Shown: one piece after another, positions 8,999 through 18,348 of the stretch
Position numbering within the stretch: position 1 is the first letter of the stretch
Layout of the letters: each line of letters opens with the position of its first letter
From: Granulicella sp. L46
GTDB lineage: Bacteria; Acidobacteriota; Terriglobia; Terriglobales; Acidobacteriaceae
DNA: 64,000 bases
NCBI RefSeq assembly: GCF_009765785.1
Contig: NZ_LMUT01000012.1
Span: forward strand, 953,425-1,017,424
Direction of reading: 5' to 3'
Notes under the pieces: generated by a model
The model's database searches: none
What the model was told of the DNA's origin: nothing
The model's input: only the letters and a program-made list of their open reading frames with translations
Program-made: the position numbers and the translations under genes

Positions 8999-9645
8999 GC
9001 TTCCGGATGAAAATGATGGGCGTGCTGGCTGGGTTTGCGATGGCTGCTGCGGCGAGTGCGCAGACTCCGTCTGCGGTGGCGCTGGCGGCTAAGGTGGATG
9101 CGCACTATAACCATCTGCACTCGCTGGCGGCGCACTTTACGGAGCGGTATCGCGGCATGGGGATCGATCGGACTGAGACGGGAACGCTGACGTTGAGCAA
9201 GCCGGGGCGGATGCGCTGGGAGTATGACGCGCCTTCGGGCAAGATTTTTGTGCTGGATGGGAAGAACGCGGTTAGCTACACGCCGGGGGATTCGCAGGCG
9301 CTGCGAACGCCGGCTAAACAGCTCGATGACTTGCGGTCGCCACTGCGATTTCTGCTGGGGCACACGGAGATTACGAAGGAGCTGGATGGGCTGACGATGA
9401 CGCTGGTGAATGGGGGCTACACGCTTTCGGGGGTACCGAAGGGGATGCAGCAGACAGTGCAATCGATTGAGATTACTGTCGATGGGGCTGCGCAGATTTT
9501 GGGAATGAGGATTGTGCAGACGGATGGGGCGGAGACGGGTTTTGTTTTCGATGAGATTCGAGAGAACGTAGTAACGCCCGACAGCGAGTTCCAATTTGTC
9601 CCGCCGCCGGGCGTCACGATCATCGATGGGGTAGCGCCGATTTAG
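8995..9645 (+). CDS. lolA: Outer-membrane lipoprotein carrier protein LolA
   Basis: 216 aa with a signal peptide ending near ASAQ (about residue 23). The half-barrel LolA pattern is clear: FTERYRG, TGTLTLSKPGRMRWEYDAP, LDGKNAVSYTPGDSQ, LRFLLGHTEI. It ferries lipoproteins through the periplasm from LolCDE to the outer membrane. The TTG at 8995 has AAGGAG 5 bases upstream and overlaps the preceding stop as TTGA; an ATG at 9007 is the alternative. Its stop overlaps tail-to-tail with the stop of the convergent gene. Confidence 0.85.
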   Translation: MSFRMKMMGVLAGFAMAAAASAQTPSAVALAAKVDAHYNHLHSLAAHFTERYRGMGIDRTETGTLTLSKPGRMRWEYDAPSGKIFVLDGKNAVSYTPGDSQALRTPAKQLDDLRSPLRFLLGHTEITKELDGLTMTLVNGGYTLSGVPKGMQQTVQSIEITVDGAAQILGMRIVQTDGAETGFVFDEIRENVVTPDSEFQFVPPPGVTIIDGVAPI

Positions 9646-10193
9646 CTTGAATGCGAGACAAGAACGTGGCCTGCTTCGCCGATTGAGGTCTTGCCTCCGG
9701 TGACTGCAGCGGCGAGGTACTTGGCTCCGCGAACGAGGCTGCTGCTGGAGGCTTGCCAGTATTCGGCTTCTGTGACGTTGACGCGGAGAACGGCGATCTC
9801 GGGGTCGCTTTCGCCTTTGGGGAACCAGGCTTTGTACATGGAGTTCCAGAGCTCGCTGATCTTGGCGCGATCCTGGTTGACGGTTGCACGGCCTTTGAGG
9901 ACCAGGTATTTCGCGTCGGACGTATCGGTGAGGGTGAGGGTGACGTGCTGATCTTGCTGGATCTCGTCGACCTTTTCGGAGGTGACGCGGGTGAGAAACC
10001 AGAGCTGACCGGCGAAGGTTTTGTCCTGCACGGCCATGGGGCGAGAGCTGATGGAGCCGTCGCTCGCTACCGTGTTGATCATGGCGATGTGAATGCCTTT
10101 TAGCAATTCGGCGATTTTCTTCAGGCCTTGTTCGCCGCTGAGTTCGTGAAAGTCGTTGTCGGTTGCTTTGTCGGTGCCGCTTTGAACGCTCAT
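9642..10193 (-). CDS. Pyridoxamine 5'-phosphate oxidase family protein, general stress protein 26-like
   Basis: 183 aa, a single split-barrel flavoprotein domain. Typical pieces are MINTVASDGSISSRPMAVQD, LWFLTRVTSEKVDEI and YLVLKGRATVNQDRAKISEL with WFPKG, the pattern of the YdaG/Gsp26 group. Members bind flavin, but a reaction has not been assigned for most. The start has GAGGAG 5 bases upstream. It is transcribed toward lolA and away from the GH20 gene. Confidence 0.85.
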   Translation of the reverse strand: MSVQSGTDKATDNDFHELSGEQGLKKIAELLKGIHIAMINTVASDGSISSRPMAVQDKTFAGQLWFLTRVTSEKVDEIQQDQHVTLTLTDTSDAKYLVLKGRATVNQDRAKISELWNSMYKAWFPKGESDPEIAVLRVNVTEAEYWQASSSSLVRGAKYLAAAVTGGKTSIGEAGHVLVSHSS

Positions 10194-10303
10194 AGTTACT
10201 CCTCGAATGGTTGGATGCGAATGCGAGCGGGGGTGTTAGCTGCGATTCCCTTCCCTGTGGGCTTTCCCTTCCATGCCGCGGCGCTGGCGTGTACCGTAGC
10301 GTT

Positions 10304-12553
10304 ATGCGACTTGCTTTGATCGTTGGGGGGATCGCCAGAGGTTTGACCTGCGCCACCCTGCTGTTTGCGCCCCTGGTCTATGCCCAGACGGCGTATCACC
10401 TGATTCCTATGCCGCGGGAGATTACGGGCGTGGAGCAGGTGCCGCTGAATTCGGTGACTGTTGAGTGCGCGGGCTGCGACGCCGAGGACTTGTTCGCGGC
10501 GAATGATCTGCGCGAGACGCTGGCGGATCGCGGCATTCCGACGGGAGTTGGGTTGCGGATTGTGCTGCGTCGGCTGGCGGAGCATCCGGACGCGAGCTTT
10601 ACGGAAGAGATGCGGGCGGAGGGATATACGATCCGCTATGCAGCGAAGACGCTAACGCTGACCGGCGCAACTGCAGAGGGGCTGTTTTACGCGGCGCAGA
10701 CGGCCAAGCAGATGATCGAGAGATGGCCGCTGCAGCCGGTGTGTGCGGGAGTGTGCCCTGGCTTCGTTCTGCATGCGGCGGAGATTCATGACTGGCCGGC
10801 GATGCGGTATCGCGGACTGCATGATGACCTTTCGCGCGGGCCGGTCGACACACTGGAGTTTCAGAAGAAATTGATACGGACGCTGGCGGCTTACAAGATT
10901 AACGTGTACTCGCCGTACTTTGAGAATACGCAGCAGTATGCGTCGAACCCACTGCCTGCGCCGCCTGAGGGGAGCATCTCGGCGGAGGATGCGCGCGCGC
11001 TGGTTGCGTATGCGACGCAGTATCACATCATTGTAATTCCCGAGCAGGAGGCGATTGGGCATCTGCGCAAGATGCTGCAATGGGAGACGTATGCGGATGT
11101 GGCGGAGACGCCGCACGGAGCAGTGCTGTCGCCGGGGCAGGCTGGATCGATACCGTTGATTGACGCGATGTTCAAGGAACTGGCGGCGATGTATCCCGGG
11201 CCGTTTCTGCATATCGGCGGTGATGAGACGATTGATCTGGGGATTGGCCGAACGCGCGTGGATGTGGATACGCGGGGGTTGCCCACGGTGTACATCGATT
11301 ATCTAAAGCAGATCGTGACGAGCCTGGAGCCGCTGCATAAGAAGATTCTTTTTTGGGGCGATGTTGCGCAGAGCGATCCGGAGTTGCTGAAGGAGTTGCC
11401 TCCGGAGATCAAGCATCAGCTGATCGCGGTGGCGTGGGGATATACGCCGAAGCCGAAGGGATTTTTGCAGGAGTTGAAGCCATATACTGCGGCGGGAATT
11501 CCGGTGTGGGTATCCCCGTCGATCAACAACTATCGCCAGGTGTGGCCGAATCAGCAACTGGCTCTGGACGACATCCAGGAATTTACGCGCGACGGGCAGA
11601 AATATGGAGCGACGGGCCAGTTGAACACGCTGTGGAATGATGATGGCGAGTCGCTGGCGAACATGAACTGGTATGGGATTCTGTTTGGTGCAGCGGCGGC
11701 GTGGCAGCGTGGCGAGTCATCGATCCCGGCGTTTCAGCAGAGCTTTGCGCAGGTGTTTCATGGAGACTCACTGGGGTTGTTGAACCAGGCGCAGGGCGAG
11801 CTGACGGGGGCGATGACGTTGTTGCACGACAGCAAGGTAATCGGAGCAACGGAGGGTACGGACGGATTGTTCTGGGTGGATCCCTGGTCGAAGGACGGAC
11901 AGGTGATGGCGGAGAAGATGCGTCCGATTAATTCCGAGGTGCGGCTGTATGCCGAGCGAGCGCTGAAGTACATTGCGCAGGCGAAGGCGCAGGAGCCGAA
12001 TCTGCGCGAGCCGGATGCGATTGCGGCGATGGAGTTCGGGGCGCGACGGATTGATTTTCTGGGGCTGAAGTTTCAGCTCGCAGATGAGATGGTCGATGGG
12101 TATGCGCAGGCGCAGGGGACGGCGATGGGAACGGTGAGCGTTCACCCGGTGGGGCCGCGGCCTTCGGTGTCGGCGCTGTTGTCGGATATTAATGGCGTGA
12201 ATGGGCGGCTGCAAGACATCATCGATGGCTACTCGCAGCTGCGCGAGATGTTTGAGCAACAGTGGGACAAGACGTATCGTCCATCGGGCTTGCGCCCTGT
12301 GCTGGAACACTATGACTACACGATTGCGCAGTGGTATGCGCGGGTGGACAAGGTGCGCAGTGCGCAGCGGCAGTGGAGCCAGTTGAGGACGCTGCCGCTG
12401 GCGGGCGATCTGGGGATGCCGGCCGTGGCGCAGATTGCACCGACTGTGCCGGGGGCAACTCCGACGACCACTCCTGCCGCGACGCCGACGACGACCACAG
12501 TTCCTGCGACACCGCCTCCGACTGCGGCGCCGGACGCGCCGCACAACCCGTAG
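10304..12553 (+). CDS. Secreted glycoside hydrolase family 20 beta-N-acetylhexosaminidase
   Basis: 749 aa. A signal peptide (MRLALIVGG, about 25 residues ending in YAQ), a GH20b-type N-terminal domain to about residue 150, then the catalytic barrel. The signature HIGGDET places the catalytic D307-E308 pair. The family removes terminal GlcNAc or GalNAc. The C-terminal 35 residues are a Thr/Pro-rich tail. The frame is open upstream to 10211, but the signal peptide fixes the start at 10304. It stands 12 bp before the transporter/serine hydrolase/NamZ fusion, suggesting joint scavenging of amino sugars or murein fragments. Confidence 0.88.
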   Translation: MRLALIVGGIARGLTCATLLFAPLVYAQTAYHLIPMPREITGVEQVPLNSVTVECAGCDAEDLFAANDLRETLADRGIPTGVGLRIVLRRLAEHPDASFTEEMRAEGYTIRYAAKTLTLTGATAEGLFYAAQTAKQMIERWPLQPVCAGVCPGFVLHAAEIHDWPAMRYRGLHDDLSRGPVDTLEFQKKLIRTLAAYKINVYSPYFENTQQYASNPLPAPPEGSISAEDARALVAYATQYHIIVIPEQEAIGHLRKMLQWETYADVAETPHGAVLSPGQAGSIPLIDAMFKELAAMYPGPFLHIGGDETIDLGIGRTRVDVDTRGLPTVYIDYLKQIVTSLEPLHKKILFWGDVAQSDPELLKELPPEIKHQLIAVAWGYTPKPKGFLQELKPYTAAGIPVWVSPSINNYRQVWPNQQLALDDIQEFTRDGQKYGATGQLNTLWNDDGESLANMNWYGILFGAAAAWQRGESSIPAFQQSFAQVFHGDSLGLLNQAQGELTGAMTLLHDSKVIGATEGTDGLFWVDPWSKDGQVMAEKMRPINSEVRLYAERALKYIAQAKAQEPNLREPDAIAAMEFGARRIDFLGLKFQLADEMVDGYAQAQGTAMGTVSVHPVGPRPSVSALLSDINGVNGRLQDIIDGYSQLREMFEQQWDKTYRPSGLRPVLEHYDYTIAQWYARVDKVRSAQRQWSQLRTLPLAGDLGMPAVAQIAPTVPGATPTTTPAATPTTTTVPATPPPTAAPDAPHNP

Positions 12554-12565
12554 CAGGAGATCGAA

Positions 12566-15500
12566 TTGGTTAGTCATCCGTTGACGGTTCGGGTCTTGGC
12601 GGTTCTGCAACTTGCGGGAACGCATCATCTGCGTGCGTTTGACCTTGCGCTGGTTGCGGTGTACCTGGTGGGAATTACTTTGTTTGGATTGCGGTTTCGG
12701 AAGCGGTCTGGCGCGGGAGGGGCGGACCGATCGTTACGGAGCTATTTTTTGGCGAACAACACGATTCCGTGGTGGGCGATCTCGCTGTCGATTGTGTCGG
12801 CTGAGACTTCGACGCTGACGATCATTTCGATTCCCGGGGTGGCGTTTGCTGGAGACTTTGGATTTCTGCAGGTCGTGATTGGGTACATGATTGGGCGCAT
12901 CGTGGTCGCGCTGCTGTTTCTGCCGCGGTACTTTGCGGGCGAGATGTTGACGGCGTACCAGTTGATTGATCGGCGCTTTGGGTCGTCGCTGCACAAGGTG
13001 ACGGCGGGATTGTTTTTGTTGACGCGCGCGGCGGCCGAGGGTGTGCGCGTGTTTGCGGTGTCGATCGTCGTGGGGATTGCGATTGGGACGCGTGATGTGT
13101 TGTCAATTGGGATTATCTCCGCGCTCACACTGCTATACACATTTGAGGGTGGGATGGCCGCGGTGATCTGGACCGATGTGGTGCAGATGGCGATTTATAT
13201 TGGCGGGACGGTGGTGGCGATTGCTACGCTGGGGACGCATGTGACAGGCGGTTGGAGCACGATCCATGCGGTCGCGGCGGGTGCGGGCAAGTTTCACATG
13301 TTGAACTTCGCGCTGAATTTGACGACGACGTACACCTTCTGGGCGGGGGTGCTGGGCGGAACGTTTTTGACGATGGCTTCGCATGGGACGGACCAGTTGA
13401 TGGTGCAGCGGATGCTGGCGGCGAAGAATCTGCGCGAGTCGCAACTGGCGCTGCTGAGTTCGGGCGTGGTGATCTTCGTGCAGTTCGCGCTGTTCCTGTT
13501 AATCGGCGTGGGGCTGTTCGTGTTTTATGGACAGCACCCGGCTGCGTTCGCGAGCGCGGACCGGATTTTTCCGACGTTCATTGTTCGGGAGATGCCGGTG
13601 GGTGTTGCAGGGCTCTTGGTGGCGGCGATTTTGGCGGCGGCGATGTCGAATTTGTCGGCGGCGTTGAATAGTTTGTCGTCGACAACTGTGGTGGATTTTT
13701 ATATGCACCTGCGGCCGGAGGCGGATGATCGGGAGCGCGCGATTATTAGCAAGTCGTCCACGGTGATGTGGGCGCTGGTGCTGTTTGCGATTGCGGCGTA
13801 CGCGGTGTTTGTGGGCGGGAAGGGGCACGTGGTGGAGGTTGGTTTGTCGATTGCTTCGGTCGCGTATGGATGTTTGTTGGGTGTGTTTTTGTTGGGGACG
13901 TTGACGAAGTTTGCGACGCAGACGGGCGCGACGATTGGCATGGTGTTTGGATTTGTGCTCAACGTTTGGTTGTGGCAAGGAGTGTTTCCTGTGCACCTTG
14001 GAGGGATTACGATTCCGCATATTGCGTGGACCTGGTATGTGCTGATTGGTGCGGCGGCGACGTTCGGTGTGGGTTCGCTGGCTAGTCTGGTGTTTGGGAA
14101 ACAGTCGGTGCGGCGGGGTGTGGTGGCGGTGATTGCGCTACTGTGTGTGACGCGGGTGGGCGTGTCGCAGAGTGCGCAGATGAAGGCTCCGGACTTTGGT
14201 GGGGTGTCTACGCTGTTGAATGATGCCGTGTCGGCGCATCGGCCACCGGGGGCTGTGGTGGTGATTGGGCATGGCGGGCAGGTGGCGTTTGAGCAGGCTT
14301 ATGGGGATCGTAAGCTGGCGGGTGAGCCGGGATTGGATGGCGAGCCGTCGGCAGCGGAGCCGATGACGGAGGACACGATTTTTGATATGGCGTCGCTGAG
14401 CAAATGTTTGAGTACGGCGACCGCGGTGATGCAGTTGTATGAGCAGGGCAAGGTGGAGTTCGATGAGCCGGTGGAGAAGTATCTGCCGGGGTTTAATGCG
14501 GGGCATGATCCGGAGCGCGCGAAGGTGACGGTGCGGATGCTGTTGACGCATACGTCGGGCGAGGGGCCGGATGTGAATTTGAAGGATGCGTGGGGGCTGA
14601 GTGCGCCGGACTTTATGGAGGGTGTGCATCGGGCGTTGACGACGCCGCTGATGTCGGCGCCGGGTGAGGTGTTTCGCTACTCGGATATTAATTTTATTTT
14701 GTTGGGGTATATGGTGCAGGTGCTGAGCGGCGAGCCGCTGGAGGTGTATGCGCAGGAGCATATCTTCAAGCCGTTGGGAATGACAGAGACTCGATACCTG
14801 CCGCTGGCGAAGGCTTGCGGGCCGCATCGCGTGGTGGGTGCTGCGATCGCGTGGGCACCGCCGCCGAAGGGGCGCGAGTTGTTTGCTTGTCCGAAGGGCG
14901 ACTGGAGCACTTCCCTGCTGGTTCGGATCGCTCCTGAGGCGCATGATGATGAGGCGAAAGCTGATCCTGCTACAAATCCTGATTACGATCGGTTGTTGCG
15001 CGGGACGGTGCATGATCCGACTACGCGACGCATGGGTGGCGTGGCTGGACATGCGGGCGTGTTTTCGACGGCGCATGATGTGTCGCTGTTTGCGCAGGGT
15101 TTGCTGGGTCGGCTGGCGGGGCGGCCGAGTAATTTTCCGCTGAAGCAATCTACGTTGGAGTTGATGGTTGCACCTCAGCAGCCGGGGCGTGCGGCGGGGC
15201 AGGTGGCTGCCGCGAATGCTGCGGAGCGTGCGGCGATTGTGGCGGGAGAGAAGCCGGCTGTGGCGGGGTTGGCGCCGCATTATCCGGCGGTGAGGGGGCA
15301 GGATCTGCGCGGGTTTGGATGGGATATTGATACGGCATTTTCGAAGCCGCGCGGCTCGTTGTTTCCGATTGGGAGCTTCGGGCATACCGGGTTTACGGGG
15401 ACGTCGTTGTGGATGGATCCGGGGTCGGATACGTATGTGATTTTGCTGGCGAATGCGATTCATCCGCGGGGGAATCCGCCGATTTCGAATTTGCGGGGGG

Positions 15501-16840
15501 AGGTGGCGACGGCTGCGGCGCGGGCGCTGGGGCTGACTGAGGACTTACCACTTCCGGCTGGAACATCGGTGAGTTGTCTCATCAAACTGAATACGGATCT
15601 GATGCCAGCCACTTCATGCCCCGTTCTTACAGGTATAGACGTCCTGGTGCGTGACCATTTCAGTGCGATCGCGGTTGGTACTGCCGGCAATCGTGATCAT
15701 CTTCAGGTAGGGGTGCTGACCAATCAAACGGGGCTGGATCGTGCAGGGCGTCGGACGGTCGATCTTCTTGCGACGGACTTGCCGAAGGCGGTGCCAGGGG
15801 CGAAGCTGACGGCTATCTTTTCGCCGGAGCATGGGATCTTTGGGAAGCACGATTCCATGCACATGGAGGCGGAGGTTGATCCGGCTACCGGGTTGCATGT
15901 GACGAGTCTTTATGGGCCTACGGAGGCGGACAAGCGGCCTTCGCATGAGATGTTGAAGGATTTGGATGCGGTGGTGATTGATCTGCAGGATGCGGGGGTT
16001 CGGTTCTTCACGTATGACACGGTGACCGGATATTTTCTGGAGGCTGCGGCAAAGGAGAAGGCGGAGTTTCATCATGATCTGAAGATCGTGGTGCTGGATC
16101 GGCCGGACTTGATTGGCGGCGAGCAGGTGCAGGGGCCGGTATCGGATGCGGAGCTGACGACGGGGGTGTCGGCTTATGTCGACTACATGCCGCTGCCGGT
16201 GCGGACGGGGATGACGATTGGAGAGCTGGCGCGGTACGTGGTCGGCGTGAAGCACCTGGATGTGGATTTGATGGTGGTGCCGATGGAGCACTGGTCGCGT
16301 GGTCAGTACTTCGATGAGACGGGATTGCCGTGGACGAATCCTAGCCCGAATCTGCGGACGATGACGGCGGCGGTTCCTTATCCGGGGCTTGGGTTCCTGG
16401 ACTACAGTCCTGTGTCGGTGGGGCGTGGAACGGATACGCCGTTTGAGCTGTTTGGGGCGGCGTGGATGCATGCTGCGGATGTGGCGGCGGCGTTGAACGC
16501 GCGGCATATTCCTGGTGTAAGTTTTGCGGCCACGACCACGAGTGTGGCGGAGAACGCAAATCATTATCCTTTCCATGGGCAGACGATTGACGCGGTGCGG
16601 GTTGTGGTGACGGATCGGCGGGCGCTGGATTCTCCGGAGATGGGTGTGGAGATTTTGAGTGTGCTGCATCGAATGTATCCGGCGCAGTTTCAAGTGGAAA
16701 AGACGCTGCGATTGGTTGGTAGCCGGAGTACTGTGGATGCGATTGAGCGCGGCGATGATCCTCGTAGCATTGCTGAAGGGTGGGCACCAAAACTTGCCGA
16801 GTATATCGGGGCCCGGAAGGCGTTCCTGCTTTATCAGTAG
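12566..16840 (+). CDS. Fusion: sodium/solute symporter + beta-lactamase-like serine hydrolase + NamZ (DUF1343) exo-beta-N-acetylmuramidase
   Basis: 1424 aa in one uninterrupted frame from TTG with GCAGGAGA upstream. Residues 1-530 form a multi-helix SSS-family symporter (NTIPWWAISLSIVSAETSTL, AAAMSNLSAALNSLSS), ending in one more hydrophobic helix. About 535-1000 is a penicillin-binding/beta-lactamase-fold serine hydrolase with SLSK (S610, K613), RYSDIN and a GHTG motif (H940). About 1020-1424 is a NamZ domain (VLTNQTGLD, FSPEHGIFG, VIDLQDAGVRFFTYDT, YPGLGFLDYSPVSVGRGTD). Family knowledge: NamZ releases MurNAc from murein chains. Inference: hydrolysis of muropeptides outside the membrane feeds the attached carrier. 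Genes for these three parts are usually separate. Confidence 0.88.
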   Translation: MVSHPLTVRVLAVLQLAGTHHLRAFDLALVAVYLVGITLFGLRFRKRSGAGGADRSLRSYFLANNTIPWWAISLSIVSAETSTLTIISIPGVAFAGDFGFLQVVIGYMIGRIVVALLFLPRYFAGEMLTAYQLIDRRFGSSLHKVTAGLFLLTRAAAEGVRVFAVSIVVGIAIGTRDVLSIGIISALTLLYTFEGGMAAVIWTDVVQMAIYIGGTVVAIATLGTHVTGGWSTIHAVAAGAGKFHMLNFALNLTTTYTFWAGVLGGTFLTMASHGTDQLMVQRMLAAKNLRESQLALLSSGVVIFVQFALFLLIGVGLFVFYGQHPAAFASADRIFPTFIVREMPVGVAGLLVAAILAAAMSNLSAALNSLSSTTVVDFYMHLRPEADDRERAIISKSSTVMWALVLFAIAAYAVFVGGKGHVVEVGLSIASVAYGCLLGVFLLGTLTKFATQTGATIGMVFGFVLNVWLWQGVFPVHLGGITIPHIAWTWYVLIGAAATFGVGSLASLVFGKQSVRRGVVAVIALLCVTRVGVSQSAQMKAPDFGGVSTLLNDAVSAHRPPGAVVVIGHGGQVAFEQAYGDRKLAGEPGLDGEPSAAEPMTEDTIFDMASLSKCLSTATAVMQLYEQGKVEFDEPVEKYLPGFNAGHDPERAKVTVRMLLTHTSGEGPDVNLKDAWGLSAPDFMEGVHRALTTPLMSAPGEVFRYSDINFILLGYMVQVLSGEPLEVYAQEHIFKPLGMTETRYLPLAKACGPHRVVGAAIAWAPPPKGRELFACPKGDWSTSLLVRIAPEAHDDEAKADPATNPDYDRLLRGTVHDPTTRRMGGVAGHAGVFSTAHDVSLFAQGLLGRLAGRPSNFPLKQSTLELMVAPQQPGRAAGQVAAANAAERAAIVAGEKPAVAGLAPHYPAVRGQDLRGFGWDIDTAFSKPRGSLFPIGSFGHTGFTGTSLWMDPGSDTYVILLANAIHPRGNPPISNLRGEVATAAARALGLTEDLPLPAGTSVSCLIKLNTDLMPATSCPVLTGIDVLVRDHFSAIAVGTAGNRDHLQVGVLTNQTGLDRAGRRTVDLLATDLPKAVPGAKLTAIFSPEHGIFGKHDSMHMEAEVDPATGLHVTSLYGPTEADKRPSHEMLKDLDAVVIDLQDAGVRFFTYDTVTGYFLEAAAKEKAEFHHDLKIVVLDRPDLIGGEQVQGPVSDAELTTGVSAYVDYMPLPVRTGMTIGELARYVVGVKHLDVDLMVVPMEHWSRGQYFDETGLPWTNPSPNLRTMTAAVPYPGLGFLDYSPVSVGRGTDTPFELFGAAWMHAADVAAALNARHIPGVSFAATTTSVAENANHYPFHGQTIDAVRVVVTDRRALDSPEMGVEILSVLHRMYPAQFQVEKTLRLVGSRSTVDAIERGDDPRSIAEGWAPKLAEYIGARKAFLLYQ

Positions 16841-16915
16841 GGCGGCGATTGTTGCAGTCGGAGTAGTCTAGTTGCTCAGTGATCCAGTTTGCCAGGAACG
16901 GACATCTAACTCGCT

Positions 16916-18292
16916 ATGAAAACTTTTGACGCGATCATTATTGGGGCTGGACAGGCTGGTCCTGCGCTTGCGGCTCGGCTAACGAAGGCTGGGCAGACGG
17001 TTGCCTTTGTGGAACGCAAGTTGTTTGGCGGGACGTGCGTGAACACTGGGTGCACGCCAACGAAGGCGATGGTTGCGAGCGCGTATGCGGCACATGTGGC
17101 GCGGCGATCGGGTGACTACGGCGTGTCGATTGATACTGCGATCGAAGTCGATATGAAGGTAGTGAATGCGCGGCGCGACGGCATTGTCGCGAAGTCGCGC
17201 GATGGGGTGGAGAAGTCTTTGCGCGACAACCCAAAGGTTGCGGTTTTCAAAGGGACCGCGCGATTTGAGTCGGCTACGACGGTTCGGGTTGGGGACGAGG
17301 TGCTGGAGGCGAAACAGATCTTCCTCAATGTTGGTGGAAGGGCGGACGTGCCGAATCTGCCGGGGATCCATAATGTTCCGTTTCTTACGAACACCAGTTT
17401 GCTGGCTCTGAATGTGCTGCCAAAGCATTTGGTGGTGGTGGGTGGGAGCTATATCGGGATTGAGTTTGGGCAGATGTATCGAAGGTTTGGCAGCGAAGTG
17501 ACGATTATTGAGAAGGGGCCACGGCTGGTGGGGCATGAGGACGAGGACGTATCGGCGTGCGTGCAGAGTATTTTGGAGGCCGAGGGGATCGAGATTCGGA
17601 CAAGTGCAGAATGTATTGATCTGAAGCCTGATGGAACGGGCGTGGTGGTGGGAACGAACTGTACGGATGGCGAACCTGACATCAAGGGATCGCATGTACT
17701 GCTGGCGGTGGGGCGCGTGCCCAACACGGATGACCTGGGCCTGGACCTCGCGGGCGTCAAGACCGATGACCGAGGGTACATTGTGGTGGACGACCAGCTG
17801 CGGACAAATGTGCCGGGGATTTATGCGCTGGGCGATTGCAATCGGCGCGGAGCGTTTACGCATACGGCTTACAACGACTTTGAGATTGTTGCGGCGAATT
17901 TGCTGGACAATGATCCGCGGCGGGTGTCGGATCGGATTCTTTGCTATGCGATGTATCTCGATCCGCCCCTGGCGCGAATTGGGATGACGGAGGCGGACGT
18001 GCGGGCTACCGGTAGGCCGGCACTGATCGGAACACGGGCTATGACACGAGTGGGTCGCGCGGTGGAGAAGGGCGAGAGTTTGGGGTTCATGAAGGTGCTG
18101 GTGGATGCGGAGAGCAAGATGATCCTGGGAGCGTCATTGCTGGGGGTGGGGTGCGATGAGGCGATTCATTGCCTGCTGGATGTGATGTATGCGAAGGCAC
18201 CGTACACGACGATTTCACGCGCGGTGCATATTCATCCAACGGTGGCGGAGTTGATTCCTACGCTGCTGCAATCTCTGCAACCGCTGGAGTAA
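16916..18292 (+). CDS. Mercuric-reductase-like FAD/NAD(P) disulfide oxidoreductase
   Basis: 458 aa class I pyridine-nucleotide disulfide oxidoreductase. It has an FAD-binding GAGQAGPALAARL, the redox-active C41-x4-C46 in GGTCVNTGCTPTK, an NAD(P) site (VVVGGSYIGIEFGQ), a second FAD motif (GIYALGDCN) and the C-terminal HIHPTVAEL active base. It resembles MerA but has no N-terminal metal-binding domain and no C-terminal vicinal cysteine pair, so mercury reduction is doubtful. There are no other mer genes nearby. It could reduce a small disulfide or quinone. Confidence 0.8.
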   Translation: MKTFDAIIIGAGQAGPALAARLTKAGQTVAFVERKLFGGTCVNTGCTPTKAMVASAYAAHVARRSGDYGVSIDTAIEVDMKVVNARRDGIVAKSRDGVEKSLRDNPKVAVFKGTARFESATTVRVGDEVLEAKQIFLNVGGRADVPNLPGIHNVPFLTNTSLLALNVLPKHLVVVGGSYIGIEFGQMYRRFGSEVTIIEKGPRLVGHEDEDVSACVQSILEAEGIEIRTSAECIDLKPDGTGVVVGTNCTDGEPDIKGSHVLLAVGRVPNTDDLGLDLAGVKTDDRGYIVVDDQLRTNVPGIYALGDCNRRGAFTHTAYNDFEIVAANLLDNDPRRVSDRILCYAMYLDPPLARIGMTEADVRATGRPALIGTRAMTRVGRAVEKGESLGFMKVLVDAESKMILGASLLGVGCDEAIHCLLDVMYAKAPYTTISRAVHIHPTVAELIPTLLQSLQPLE

Positions 18293-18348
18293 CGGCGCGG
18301 AAAGACAATGTATGGTGGATGCGTGGACTTGATTCAAGGAGATACGCA

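Noticed and set aside
16916-18292. Mercury-resistance gene
   Set aside because: The protein lacks the metal-binding N-terminus and the C-terminal Cys pair, and there is no other mer gene; kept only as MerA-like oxidoreductase.
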